Of a stretch of 64,000 nt of DNA, positions 46,605 through 57,789 are shown piece after piece. How positions within the stretch are numbered: the stretch's first letter is position 1; every line of letters starts with the position of its first letter. Origin of the DNA: Tubulanus polymorphus (Eukaryota > Nemertea > Palaeonemertea > Tubulaniformes > Tubulanidae); the NCBI RefSeq assembly GCF_964204645.1, contig NC_134025.1, positions 18,508,001-18,572,000 of the forward strand. Direction: 5' to 3'. A model generated the notes under the pieces. The model had not been told where the DNA came from and ran no database searches. It saw only the letters and a program-made list of their open reading frames with translations. The position numbers and the translations under genes are program-made.

Positions 46605-49304
46605 ATTTTGATTTTGTCGCCCGCAACAATTCAATATTTTGGTTTTGTCGCCCGCGAAAAATTCAATATTTTGACTTTATCGCCCACGACAATTCATTAC
46701 ATTGGTTTTATCGCCAGCGACAATTCATTATTTTGGTTTTGTCGCCCGCGAAAATCCTTCTTTTTAGTTTTGTCACCCGCGACAATTCATTATTTTGGTT
46801 TTATATTTTGTTTTTGTCGCCCGACAATTTTTTTTTTGGTTTTGTCGCCCGCGACGATTCAATACTTTGGTTTTATCACCCGCGACAATTCAATATTTTG
46901 GTTTTATCGCCCGCAACAATTCATTATTTTGGTTTTGTCACCCGACAATTCTTTTTTTGGTTTTGTCGCCCGCGACAATTCATTAGTTTGATTTTGTCGC
47001 CCGCGACAATTCAATATTTTGGTTTAATCGCCCGCAACAATTCATTATTTTGGTTTTGTCGCCCCGACAATTCTTTTTTTGGTTTTGTCGCCCGCGACAA
47101 TTCATTAGTTTGATTTTGTCGCCCGCGACAATTCAATATTTTGGTTTTGTCGCCCGCGACAATTCAATATTTTGGTTTTATCGCCCGCGACAATTCATTA
47201 CTTTGGTTTTATCTCCAGCGACAATTCAATATTTTGGTTTTATAGCCCGCGATAATTCATTATTTTGGTTTTATCGCCCGCGACAATTCATTATTTTGGT
47301 TTTGTGGCACGAGACAATTCATTATTTTGGTATTGTCGCCAGCGACAATTCATTACTTTGGTTTTGTCGCACGTGACAATTCAATATTTTGTTTTTGTCG
47401 CCCGAGACAATTCATTATTTTGGTTTTATTGCCCACGACAATTCATTACTTTGGTTTTATCGCCAGCGACAATTCATTATTTTGGTTTTGTCGCCCGCGA
47501 CAATTCATTATTTTGGTTTTATATTTTGTTTTTGTCGCCCGCGACAATTCAATATTTTGGTTTTATCGCCCGCGAAAATTCATTATTTTGGTTTTATTGC
47601 CCGAGACAATTCATTATTTTGGTTTTATCGCCCGCGACAATTCATTATTACGGTTTTATCGCCCCCGACAATTCATTATTTTAGTTTGTCGCCCGCAACA
47701 ATTCACCATTTTGGTTTTGTCGCCCGCGACAATTCATTATTTTGGTTTTATCGCCCGCGACAATTCATTATTTTGGTTTTATCGCCCGCGAAAATTCATT
47801 ATTTTGGTTTTGTTGCCCGAGACAATTCATTATTTTGGTTTTATCGCCCTCGACAATTCTTCTTTTTAGTTTTGTCGCCCGAGACAATTCATTATTTTGG
47901 TTTTATATTTTGTTTTTGTCGCCCGCGACAATTTTTTTTTGGTTTTGTTGCCCTCGACAATTCATTATTTTGGTTTTGTCGCACGTGACAATTCATTATT
48001 TTGGTTTTATCGCCCACGACAGGTCGTTACTTTGGTTTTATCGTCAGCGACAATTCATTATTTTGGTTTTGTCGCCCGCGACAATTCATTATTTTGGTTT
48101 TGTCGCACATGAAAATTCATTATTTTGGTTTTGTTGCCCGAGACAATTCATTATTTTGGTTTTATCGCCCGCGACAATTCATTATTACGGTTTTATCGCC
48201 CGCGACAATTCATTATTTTGGTTTGTCGCCCGCAACAATTCACCATTTTGGTTTTGTCGCCCGCGACAATTCATTATTTTGGTTTTATCGCCCGCGACAA
48301 TTCATTATTTTGGTTTTATCGCCCGCGACAATTCATTATTTTGGTTTTATCGCCCGCGACAATTCATTATTTTGGTTTTATCGCCCGCGACAATTCATTA
48401 TTTTGGTTTTGTCGCCCGACAATTCTTTTTTTGGTTTTTCTCGCCCGCGACAATTCATTAGTTTGGTTTTGTCGCCCGCGACAATTCAATATTTTGGTTT
48501 TATCGCCCACGACAATTCATTACTTTGGTTTTATCTCCAGCGACAATTCATTATTTTGGTTTTGTCGCCCGCGACAATTCATTATTTTGGTTTTGTCGCA
48601 CGCGACAATTCTTCTTTTTGGTTTTGTCGCCCGAGACAATTCATTATTGTGGTTTTATATTTTGTTTTTGTCGCCCGCGACAATTTTTTTTTTGGTTTTG
48701 TTGCCCGCGACAATTCATCGTTTTGGTTTAATTGCCCGCGACAATTCATAATTTTGGTTTTATCCCCCGCGACATTTCATTATTACGGTTTTATTGCCCG
48801 CGACAATTCATTATTTTGGTTTTGTCGCATGTGACAATTCATTATTTTGGTTTTGTCGCACGTGACAATTCATTATTTTGGTTTTATCGCCCACGACAAT
48901 TCATTACTTTGGTTTTATCGTCAGCGACAATTCATTATTTTGGTTTTGTCGCCCGCGACAATTCATTATTTTGGTTTTATCTTCTGTTTTTGTCGCCGGC
49001 GACAATTTTTTTTTTTTGGTTTTGTCGCCCGCAACAATTCAATATTTTGGTTTTGTCGCCCGAGACAATTCATTATTTTGGTTTTATATTTCGTTTTTGT
49101 CGTCCGCGACAAATTTTTTTTTGGTTTTGTCGCCCGCGACAATTCATTATTTTGGTTTTGTCGCACATGACAATTCATTATTTTGGTTTTATCGCCCACG
49201 ACAATTCATTATTTTGGTTTTGTCGCTCGTGACAATTCAATATTTTGGTTTTATCACCTGCGACAATTCATTAGCTTGGTTTTGTCGCCCGCGACAATTC
49301 TTTT
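46605..49304. repeat. 31-bp minisatellite array (about 87 monomers)
   Basis: Monomer consensus has two parts: TTCATTATTTTGGTTTT, then (A/G)TCGCCCGCGACAA. Each contains the palindrome TTGTCGC-CC-GCGACAA, or a one-base variant (ATCGC…). A longer variant with TTTTATATTTTGTTTTTG recurs near 46800, 47520, 47905, 48655, 48975 and 49085, and a 537-bp offset duplication (47586-47720 against 48125-48260) shows higher-order structure. Because 31 is not a multiple of three and no monomer frame has a stop, all three forward frames are open for hundreds of bases. The resulting Phe/Ile/Leu-rich frames are not regarded as genes. Confidence 0.95.
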
Positions 49305-50404
49305 TCAGTCCACTTGGGACTTTAGTCCCAGCGGGCTATTGCGTTCACGGCCCATCAACATAAGAAAATTGGGTCGATCTGACTCAAGATGGCCGTCCTA
49401 TGACCGTTTTAGTGCCCAAAAATGTCAATTTGGTTTGCCATTTCTCATTGCAATTGCTGATGGGTATTCTTTAGAGAGGGATGTTTTATACCTGGGACAG
49501 GTATTTTGATCAGCCAATTATGACGCAATTGGCGGCCATCTTGGTGTCATCAGTACTCATTCGTAGGTGGGAAAAAGTTTTTCCACATTAAATTGATACC
49601 TAAGCATATTGTGTTACTATATTCAATTGGAAAGTTGTAGCCCATAACGTGTTCTATGATTTTGGTGAGTTTCAAGGTCATTGGTTTTTGTATGTGGCCA
49701 TCAGGGGGCGTTGAATAATACAATAACTTAGTATCGCTATATTATATTTGAACCAAGGCATAGTTTGTTACCATGATCAATTGCAAAGTTGTAGTTCATG
49801 ACATCTTCTATGATTGTGGTGAGTTTTTAAGGACATTAGTTATTCCATATAGACACCAGGGGGCGTTGAATAGTAGAAAAGCTTAGTTTTTCCTTATTAG
49901 ATTGGTACCTAGGCATAGTTTGTTACCATGATCCATTGCAAAGTTGTAGTTCATGACATCGTCTATGATTGTGGTGAGTTTTTAAGGACATTAGTTATTC
50001 CATATAGTCACCAGGGGGCGCTGAATAGTAGAATGACTTAGTATTTCCTTATTAGATTGGTACCTAGGCATATTTTGTTACTATGATCAATTGCAAAGTT
50101 GTATTTCTTGACATGTACTACGGTTGTGGTGAGTTTTAAGGTCATTGGGTTTTGCATATGGTCACCAGGGGGCGTTGAATAGTAGAATAACTTAGTGTTT
50201 CCATATTAAATTGGTAACGAGGGATATTTTGTTATCACAATCAATTACAAAATCAAAGCTGCTCACATGTTCTATGATTGTGGTGGGTTTCAAGTTCATT
50301 GGTTTTTGTATATGGTCACTAGAGGGCGTTATGTATTGAAATTGTTAGATTGTTGAGCATTTGAAACCACTTCCCAAGTGAGCATCGTGTCCCTGGACCC
50401 CTAG
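49305..50404 (-). mobile_element. Helitron-like non-autonomous element, copy 3, inserted in the minisatellite
   Basis: On the minus strand it runs from CTAGGGGTCCAGGGACAC to AGTGGACTGA. The 3' palindrome (CACTTGGGACTTTAGTCCCAGCGGG on the plus strand in two arms) is intact. The flanking minisatellite closes perfectly: four T plus three T equals the seven-T variant of the monomer (46951-46957), so no target duplication. Length 1,100 bp, matching copy 2 without its nested MITE. Holds five CTCF-like motifs about 155 bp apart. Confidence 0.8.
49695..50330 (+). promoter_or_regulatory. Five tandem CTCF-like motifs in the Helitron-like copy
   Basis: GCCATCAGGGGGCGTTG (about 49698), ACACCAGGGGGCGTTG (49852), TCACCAGGGGGCGCTG (50008), TCACCAGGGGGCGTTG (50162) and TCACTAGAGGGCGTTA (50316) resemble the conserved animal CTCF core CCACNAGGGGGCGC. 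Spacing is 153-157 bp. Whether CTCF binds them is unknown; the resemblance could be a by-product of the repeat unit. Confidence 0.4.
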
Positions 50405-50645
50405 TTTGGTTTTGTCGCCCGCGACAATTCATTATTTTAGTTTTGTCGCACGCAACAATTCAATATTTTGTTTTTGCCGTCCGCGACAATTCATTATTTT
50501 GGTTTTATCGCCCACGAAAATTCATTATTTTGGTTTTATCGCCCGCGACAATTCATTATTTTTGTTTTGTCGCCCGTGACAATTCAATATTTTGGTTTTG
50601 TCACCCACGACAAATCATAATTTTGGTTTTGTCGCCCGTGGTTTT
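50405..50645. repeat. 31-bp minisatellite, continuation after the insertion
   Basis: About 7-8 further monomers, ending at GTCGCCCGTGG where sequence similar to 13505-13530 begins (GAACATTAAGTTTTT). Confidence 0.92.
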
Positions 50646-50689
50646 GTCGGAACATTAAGTTTTTTGGTCGAACAGTGTGTTAAGGTCGT

Positions 50690-50965
50690 TTGGGAAATTT
50701 ACTCGGTCTGGTATATTTTGGATTACTGTGTATGTCATTTGTCAGGACATTAAACAGAAGACGACTTAGGATACTACCTTGCGTTACTCCACTAGTTAGA
50801 CCGTCTCATTCCAAGATGAGGTGTTCCGTTGATTTCGGTTACAAGTTTCCGTTCAGTGATAACTGCTGAGCCATTTGGGCGACCTATCATTGATGCTGTT
50901 TCCTAATAGCCTGTTTAGTAATGGCTGATGTTGAGCCTTATCAAATGCTTTGTTGAAATCCACCG
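50690..50965 (-). pseudogene. Non-LTR reverse transcriptase fragment, second copy
   Basis: Minus-strand reading gives VDFNKAFDKAQHQPLLNRLL, then TSGVTQGSILSRLLFNVL, the same RT blocks as 13990-14355 with a stop between them. Better preserved than the first copy. Confidence 0.68.
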
Positions 50966-51480
50966 TTGAACAGGATTCTAAGACTGTGCAGAAAAGCCGT
51001 TATCGCTGCTTTGCAGCTATATTTATTATTATTTTTTTCCCTTTTCCACATAGTTTTTGTTAAAAGTGTAAAGACTTCCTTACCTTACCGCTGTCGCCGA
51101 TACAATTCGTATCATATCCTTCAGCTCACTTCAATCTCCAGGTACTGCATGGGAATTTTGATGAATCCACGTTATAGAGGCACTGTCGAGCCATAAACAT
51201 CGGAAATTTGGCTCCGTTCAATTAGTAGCCATGTTGTGTTTTCTTTCCGAAATTTCTCTCTTCTTTATGAGGAAGAGCTATCGAATTATTCCCTCTCTTC
51301 TCCACAATCAATTTCAAAGTCAATTTTATGGATTTATTGCTCAGCGGGTTCGAGTCCAAGAATTTACGAGTCCAGCATTCGCGTGTCTGACAGGTTTACG
51401 GGCATTTGTTTGTTACCACTTTAATATTTTTGATTTCTTGTTATTCCGGTTATTTCAGTATATTGCTGATCAGTTCATGT
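50966..51480. repeat. Dispersed repeat F, copy 2
   Basis: Begins with GCAGAAAAGCCGTTATCGCT and a short ATT run, then CTTACCTTACCGCTG and GAGCCATAAACATCG, matching 45586-45740. Open stretches at 51231-51482 are unsupported. Confidence 0.5.
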
Positions 51481-51779
51481 AACCAAAAGCGTCAATAAAT
51501 AGATTTTGAATTGATCAATTTTAAATCAAGGTCGTTGAGTCGCGGAGGGCTGCTAGAATTACGTTCGTCTCAGAGAGAAAACAAATGACAGAAAAGTATC
51601 AGGTGATTATTGATAGCCTACTACGGTACACACAGTTGACAAACAGTGTTAGGCCTGTGCCGGTTGGTGCGTACTGGGAATAAATATACTGGTTGGTCAG
51701 TTGGTTCGGTTGTGAAGTGTGGAAGCTAAGAAAGCCTACCGCAGTACCGGTATATATTTGTCTATAGGCCTGTCATATA

Positions 51780-52005
51780 GTAGCCAATACCAGTAAGTAC
51801 GTAGTTGTTACTCGTATGTGACTGTATGGTGATCTCCACAGGTTAACCATACGTGAGTTCCCTACTAACGCCGTACGTGAGTTCCTAGTAGCCAATACCA
51901 TTTTTTAAGTACGAAGTTGTTACCCGTACGTGCCAGTGACTGTACGGTGATATCCACAGGTTAACCGTACGTGAACTCCCTAAAAAGGCCGTGAGTTCCT
52001 ATAAT
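51780..52005. repeat. Two-unit tandem duplication of about 113 bp
   Basis: AGCCAATACCA … GTTGTTAC(C/T)CGTA … CACAGGTTAACC(A/G)TACGTGA … AGTTCCTA occurs twice in a row, starting about 51783 and 51891. The second unit is slightly longer (GTGCCAGTGACTGTACGG). Confidence 0.8.
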
Positions 52006-54779
52006 CTGAAAACGTGCATGCGTGAAAGAATAGAGTTTGGGTTAGGTGAGGCTAGGCTATTTGTAAATCAAATTTCATCCACCCTGCAGTTACGTTCTGT
52101 GGACTACAACTAGATTTTTTTTCGTTGGGTTTCGAATCCCAATATTGCAAGTCTGAGCGTCAACATACTCACATACGGCTAACCTGTAGAAATCACTGTA
52201 CAGTCACGTACAGGTAACAACAGCGTTTTAAGTACCGGGTATTAAGTGAGTACGACAAGCCTACCATGCCTATGTACTACAAACACAACTTTTTCCCTCT
52301 CGTCGGCCCTACAGTGATGTTACTATAACTGGTGCAATTATAACATGGATAGGATTTGGCCAGGACTAGCCTAAAGTCTAATTCAGTCTATGTACTAATT
52401 CACTCGATAGGCCTATTTTTAAAACAGGGATCATTCATTTATTACGTACGCATAAAATTTGATTATTTCAACCCCCTCTCCCTCTGTACGCAAAATCAGC
52501 CATTTTTTCATGTACATTAAGCATTACAGTACGTAATTGCCCTGACCCCTCCCCCTCCCCTCATGCGTACATAATAAATGAATGATCCCACAATACAGTA
52601 TTCACACGCAGAAAGGCTAATTGATTTGAGCCATGTGATTAAATTTGGCCAGGCCTTCTCTGACCTGCTGACATTAATAGTCAATGTGGTCACGGCTTGT
52701 ATACCAGAAATCATTGTAGGCCTGTACATTTTGCTGTTCGTAGGTTTGGTATACCGATTTCTCCATTCTTGACTGATAAGTGTACGGTACAGCGTACGCA
52801 TTATACAATTGTTCCTATGGGAATAGGGCCTATTGATTGGGCTTATTATTTCCTGCTTTAGAATACTGAAATAAGCCCAATGCTCATTCAAATATCCACC
52901 ATCAGTGAAAGTTTGATTACTGTATACATGTACTGTAGGTTTTCATGTTGTATGAATATTTTGCAGTTCAAATGGGTATGATGCTGATTCCAATGTCGAA
53001 TGCATGCAGTTAGATGGTCAAGGACAGTCAACACCAAGATATCTCTCTTCGACCGATGTTGCACCATAGAAGATCTGATTCTTTCAACTCAAGGAAAGTG
53101 ATTCAACACGATCGACATAACACTGGAATAGGTTTGCAGTAACTAACGGTTCATTTCATTTAGTCCTATGTACTTTTTAGCCAATTTGGATTTGATTGTA
53201 ATTGAAACTCTGGAACAAAAGACAAGTTGAAAAAACACAAGTTATGCTTGATTCTCATGTTCAAATTTAATTCAAATTCAAATTTATTTCATTACATCAT
53301 ATTTACAAAGCATATCATTGGTTCATACAGTAATAAAAATTAGGACAGAACAAATATTATTACAGAATTTCCAAAAAGGCAATGAATTTCTATAACTAAA
53401 TGAACATTATTTTTCTTATAACTCAGATCAAGAGTGACTTTCCCGTTTATTAGGAAACACACGCAACTAGTGGAATTGGTTTGATTTACACACATGTTGC
53501 AGGTATCAATTGTTTATCACTATAGAATTTGTAATCCATAAAAGCCAAAATCAACATCAGCCGGAAACCCAGACCAGATCAATTCATAATTTATTGATTG
53601 AATCTACACTACAATATATGTATTTATTCAAATATTTCAATAAAAATATTAACTTCTTAAATCTATTCTAAATCATAATACGTTCTTATCTGTAAATTCA
53701 CTCAATCTATCGACTCAGCAGGTGCTTCAAATGAGTTCTTAATAGGACAGATCCATTTTTAAGCATGGTGATAATACAGTATCATGATGTTTGAATGCCA
53801 AAATAAATGCCTGGTCAAATAAATTAATACTTGTTGATTGTACGTCCGCGTATGTTCGGTTTCAAAGCTGATCATATTTGACGTTTACACAGTGGTAGCA
53901 TATTAGGTTCGAATCTGTCAATGCATTTTATTCTATGTATCGATATTTCAATTTACAACAATTCCCATCTTCCTGAATGGCTTTGCAGAAAACCCGTCAT
54001 CGCTGCTTCGCAGCTATATTTTAGAATTCAAATCAATTTTGAATTTTTCTAAAATTGGGGTTAACCACATTCAAAAAGAAATTTGAAGTTCCTGATGGTT
54101 TGGTAAAATGAACAATAGCACCCCCGTAAACGCTAACCCAGTTAACATTCCCTAATTCAAAATGAAAGCCATGTTGGCCATATTGGAGCAGCATATTGGA
54201 ATAAACTTTATTTTCAATACTGTAAAAACCGGGATATAAGTTGAGTTTTTAATTCCAATACCACTGAAATATTGACCTCAACTCGAAGTACAGTTTTCCA
54301 CTATGTACTTTCAGGTCAACAGAATATATTGATGAAGTTTTATTACAAATTTTACGTAACAGAAAAGACTCATCTTGTCAATTCTATAATAGTTTAAATA
54401 AACATTCGTCATAAATAATGTTATTTGATAAAAAAATCTTCTTACATTATAACACCGCTTCACTTGAAACGATGTATTCATACAGACACGCTAGAACAGC
54501 ACTTAATACAGTAGGCTATAGAGTGTGACACATATGGCAGTGTATGCCTGAGAGTGTGTAAAAGTCCATTGACACACAGCAGCAATCAGGCTGACACCCA
54601 TGCATGCGCATAATGGCACACATAAAGGTCTCCATAAGTATTGTCTAATGGTAGTCTACTAACTAGAATTAAGCCTTGCGGTCTTGAATAACCCTGCAAT
54701 ACACTCTCCCACTATGTAAGAATAAATGTCGAACACCGATAAACCTGTCTTGATTAAAAAACCTGTTAAATTTGGAAAA
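52006..54779. other. Non-coding stretch, no gene supported
   Basis: Contains a TTGCAGAAAACCCGTCATCG fragment of the F-type hairpin family near 53983 and complementary coding-free open stretches near 52520-52890. No splice-bounded exon with recognisable content. Confidence 0.4.
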
Positions 54780-55121
54780 TGGCTCTTTAGCTTTTAAGCC
54801 CTTGGCCCTTCGTATCTACATACCAAGTTTGGTCAAGATCGGATCATAATTGTAGGACAAGAAGCGATTTAAAGATTTTACAAGCGCCACCTGTACAGCG
54901 CCCCTAGACTTAATTGGGAAAATGGCTCCATAACTTTTTCGCATTTGGCCCATAGTATCTACATACCAAGTTCTGTCAAGATCAGAAAAGTACTGTAGCA
55001 AAAGTAGCAAATTGAAGCAAAAGTTGACGGACAGACGGATGGCCGGACAGACGGACGGACTGCGATGGATAATCCCCCTAACCCATCAGCTCTGCTGACC
55101 TTCAGTCACAGCAGAGCTAAG
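54780..55121 (+). mobile_element. Small non-autonomous element with 3' hairpin and CTAA end
   Basis: Contains two diverged copies of TATCTACATACCAAGTT(T/C)(G/T)GTCAAGATC, a GACGGACAGACGGA-type purine-rich run, and at the 3' end AGCTCTGCTGACC-TTCA-GTCACAGCAGAGCT followed by AA. The hairpin plus CTAA resembles a Helitron-like 3' end; a SINE is an alternative. The 5' edge is uncertain. Confidence 0.45.
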
Positions 55122-55141
55122 AAGTCGAACCAGTAATAGGA

Positions 55142-57208
55142 ACAAGAGCCCCAAGGGCCACAATGGCCAGCCTGTCAGATTTGCTTTTTATAAATGATGT
55201 AATCTGTGGGTTATATTTATCAATATACACTCCCTGCTCAATATCATTTACATAGTAAAATCGTGTGTTAACACAGACAGCAGGAACAAATGAAATATCG
55301 ATCTAAGTTATTGTATTGTTCAACGCCCCTGGTGGCCATATACAAAACCAATGAGCTTGAAACTCACCAAGATCATAGACCATGTCATGAGCTACAACTT
55401 TCCAATTGATTGTGGTAGCAAAATATGCATAGGTACGAACGTAATATAGAAATACTAAGTTATTGTATTGTTCAACGCCCCCTGGTGGCCATAAACAAAA
55501 ACCAATGACCTTGATACTCACCACAATCATAGAACATGTTATGAGCTACACCTTTCCAACTGATTATGGTAGCAAAATATGCTTAAGTATCAATATGATG
55601 TGGAAAAACTTTTTTTCCACCTACGAATGAGTACTGACGACCCCAAGATGGCCGCCAATTGCGTCATAATTGCCTGGTCAAAAATACCCTCTCGGATATA
55701 AAAGAACCCTTTCCAAAGAATACCCATTACAAATTGCAATGAAAAATGGCACACCATTAGAAAGCTACAGGACTCAGAATTCAGGCCAAAATTGACATTT
55801 TTGGGAACAAAAAAGGTCACAGGACGGCCATCTTGAGTCCGATCGACCCAATTTTTCTCATGCCAATGGGCCCTTGGGGGATACAAATATATCAAATGAT
55901 CAAGGTTATTGATAAAAGTGTCTTCGAAATTTCCCTGGAAAACTTCAAAAATGTGTAAAAAGTGCTGATTTTGGCGAACAACAATGGCTGCCAGTCGGCC
56001 ATCTTGAATCTGACAGGGCCAGTTTTTGGCCTGAAGATGTGTCTAGGGTAGATACACGTATAAACCAAATATCAAGACATTACCTTGAAGCGTCTTCAAA
56101 ACTTTGGAACTCTCACGAACTATCTAGATGGTTATCTCTCGACCTCAAAAGCTTCAAGACCCATCTCAAAACAACTTTGTTCCATGCAGCATACCATTAA
56201 CTCTCGGAAAGCGAATTGGATTTAACATTTTTTTGGCAGAATAAAATTTGATTGAATTTGCAATTCGAGCACATGGCTAATTAGCATATCAAGGCCATAC
56301 ACCCGATTTGGTAAAACCTATTTTTTCGCGAACCTTGCGCAATTGTCAAGGATCAATGTTCTGTAAAGCAAATAAAAATTCCTCCCAAACACCAAATCAA
56401 CTAAAGATTTCATAGAAATCGATCTTGAAATACAATTTTAAATCTTAAAATAAAACCCGGAAGTAAAACAGTAGATGATACCGCGGGTTCACGTGAACAC
56501 CTGATTTCTGTAAACGAAATCCTGGTTGTGACAAAATTGTTCAGACGGTTTTTGGTGGTAATTAGTACGGAAACGTAACGACCATGGTCGACTTATTCGA
56601 TGAAATCAGGCCAAAATTCAAAGAAACCTCGAAATATCGAACCGGAACACTTCCGGTAGATATCCGCGGCTGCCCAATCGGGAAACTCATTTGTTTCAAT
56701 AGATATTGATAGGATCCATCATCTTCACCCGTCAAGGGATTCGAACCCACTAAGCTAAAGCGCTGCCAGAATCGGGTCGGGCCAATCACAGCGCTTGTAA
56801 CAAACCACATTAGGCTTCTGTGGAATTTCCCAGTAAATGGGCCAATCAGCGAACACGAAGCAAACGCGGAAGTATTGTCGCGTGTTGATACATGACGTCA
56901 TGCGCAAAAGCGCCAGTAATGAAATCACGATAACTCACGTGAACAGCTGCTGATATTTTCAGATAAACCAATCACAGGGAAGACACAACTTCCTGATTGG
57001 CTGATAAAAATTGAAATTTTCACGATTTAATTTTCATGAAAAATGCAGAAAACATTTTTATGAAACCATAAATTCTGCTCGCTACGATTCCGAGAATGGA
57101 TTACGCTTAAATACGTGATTTGTTCGAATATGCCCTCACTTGGCAGGCAAAAGAGCCTTTTGTGTGGAAACCATGTCATTTAAATTCGCTCCATTTGTAG
57201 AGTAATAG
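55142..57208 (+). repeat. 2.1-kb duplicated block, copy 2
   Basis: Same order as 30547-32989: AAGAGCCCC head, Helitron-like core with two CGCCCC(C)TGGTGGCC motifs, CR1-like tail (56105-56200), tRNA-like B box region (about 56735-56765). One core repeat shorter, and lacks the 290-bp segment found at 32093-32384. Confidence 0.8.
56105..56200 (+). pseudogene. CR1/jockey-like ORF2 C-terminal tail, second copy
   Basis: WNSHELSRWLSLDLKSFKTH continues LKTTLFHAAYH to a stop at 56198; same fusion point to Helitron-like sequence as at 31584. Confidence 0.7.
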
Positions 57209-57789
57209 GTAAAAACCATACCAGGAACAAATAACAGTTAATTGTTACTTATTCGAGGGGATATTTGAAAAAGTAACCGAATAAGGAATATGAAACAAGT
57301 AACCAACTTCACTGGGGTCGAATTCTGGAATACTTTTGAGTTGGTGAATAAAATGTATAATTTCAGAATCCAAGAAGGCCACCAATAAGCCATCTGGGAT
57401 GACATCATGACCTATCAAGGTCATACAAACATTCAATTTCGCATTCCCGTATGAAAACTGAAAACTCTACATGGAATATTATATCAATTGATATCCAAAA
57501 CTTGCATTTTCAGAATCTGTGAAGGCTGATAATATCTGTTGTGGTTGTATCAAATTGGAAGACAATTGGCTTGCAATGTACATAAACTTGCCTCTTAGAA
57601 GTCAGTTGAATCCGATAACCACAAATATTGAACTTGTCCGATCTTTATCTAGTCTTGGTATCACGATAATTCTACATTTCTTACCTAGCAGGGATTCTGG
57701 TGCTTTGACTGGCTGCTGAGGAATTTCATTTTGATTTCCTGCCATGCGAGCATTTAAACATATCCCTGAAAATACAGATCAGATTTTCA

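Noticed and set aside
46608-49509. Long open frames (up to about 277 codons) rich in Phe, Ile and Leu that look like multi-pass membrane repeat proteins
   Set aside because: All three forward frames are open at once because the 31-bp monomer has no stop; frames shift by one per monomer. This is what the satellite composition predicts, with no splice signals or codon bias to support a gene.
52517-52891. Minus-strand open stretch of 124 codons with a partly hydrophobic plus-strand counterpart
   Set aside because: No homologue recognised, no splice context, and the complementary open frames are typical of chance.
57245-57719. Two open stretches (minus 57245-57436; plus 57519-57719) preceded by acceptor-like ttttcag sequences
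   Set aside because: No recognised protein, no donor-bounded exon structure, and they overlap a short internal similarity; support is too weak to call coding.
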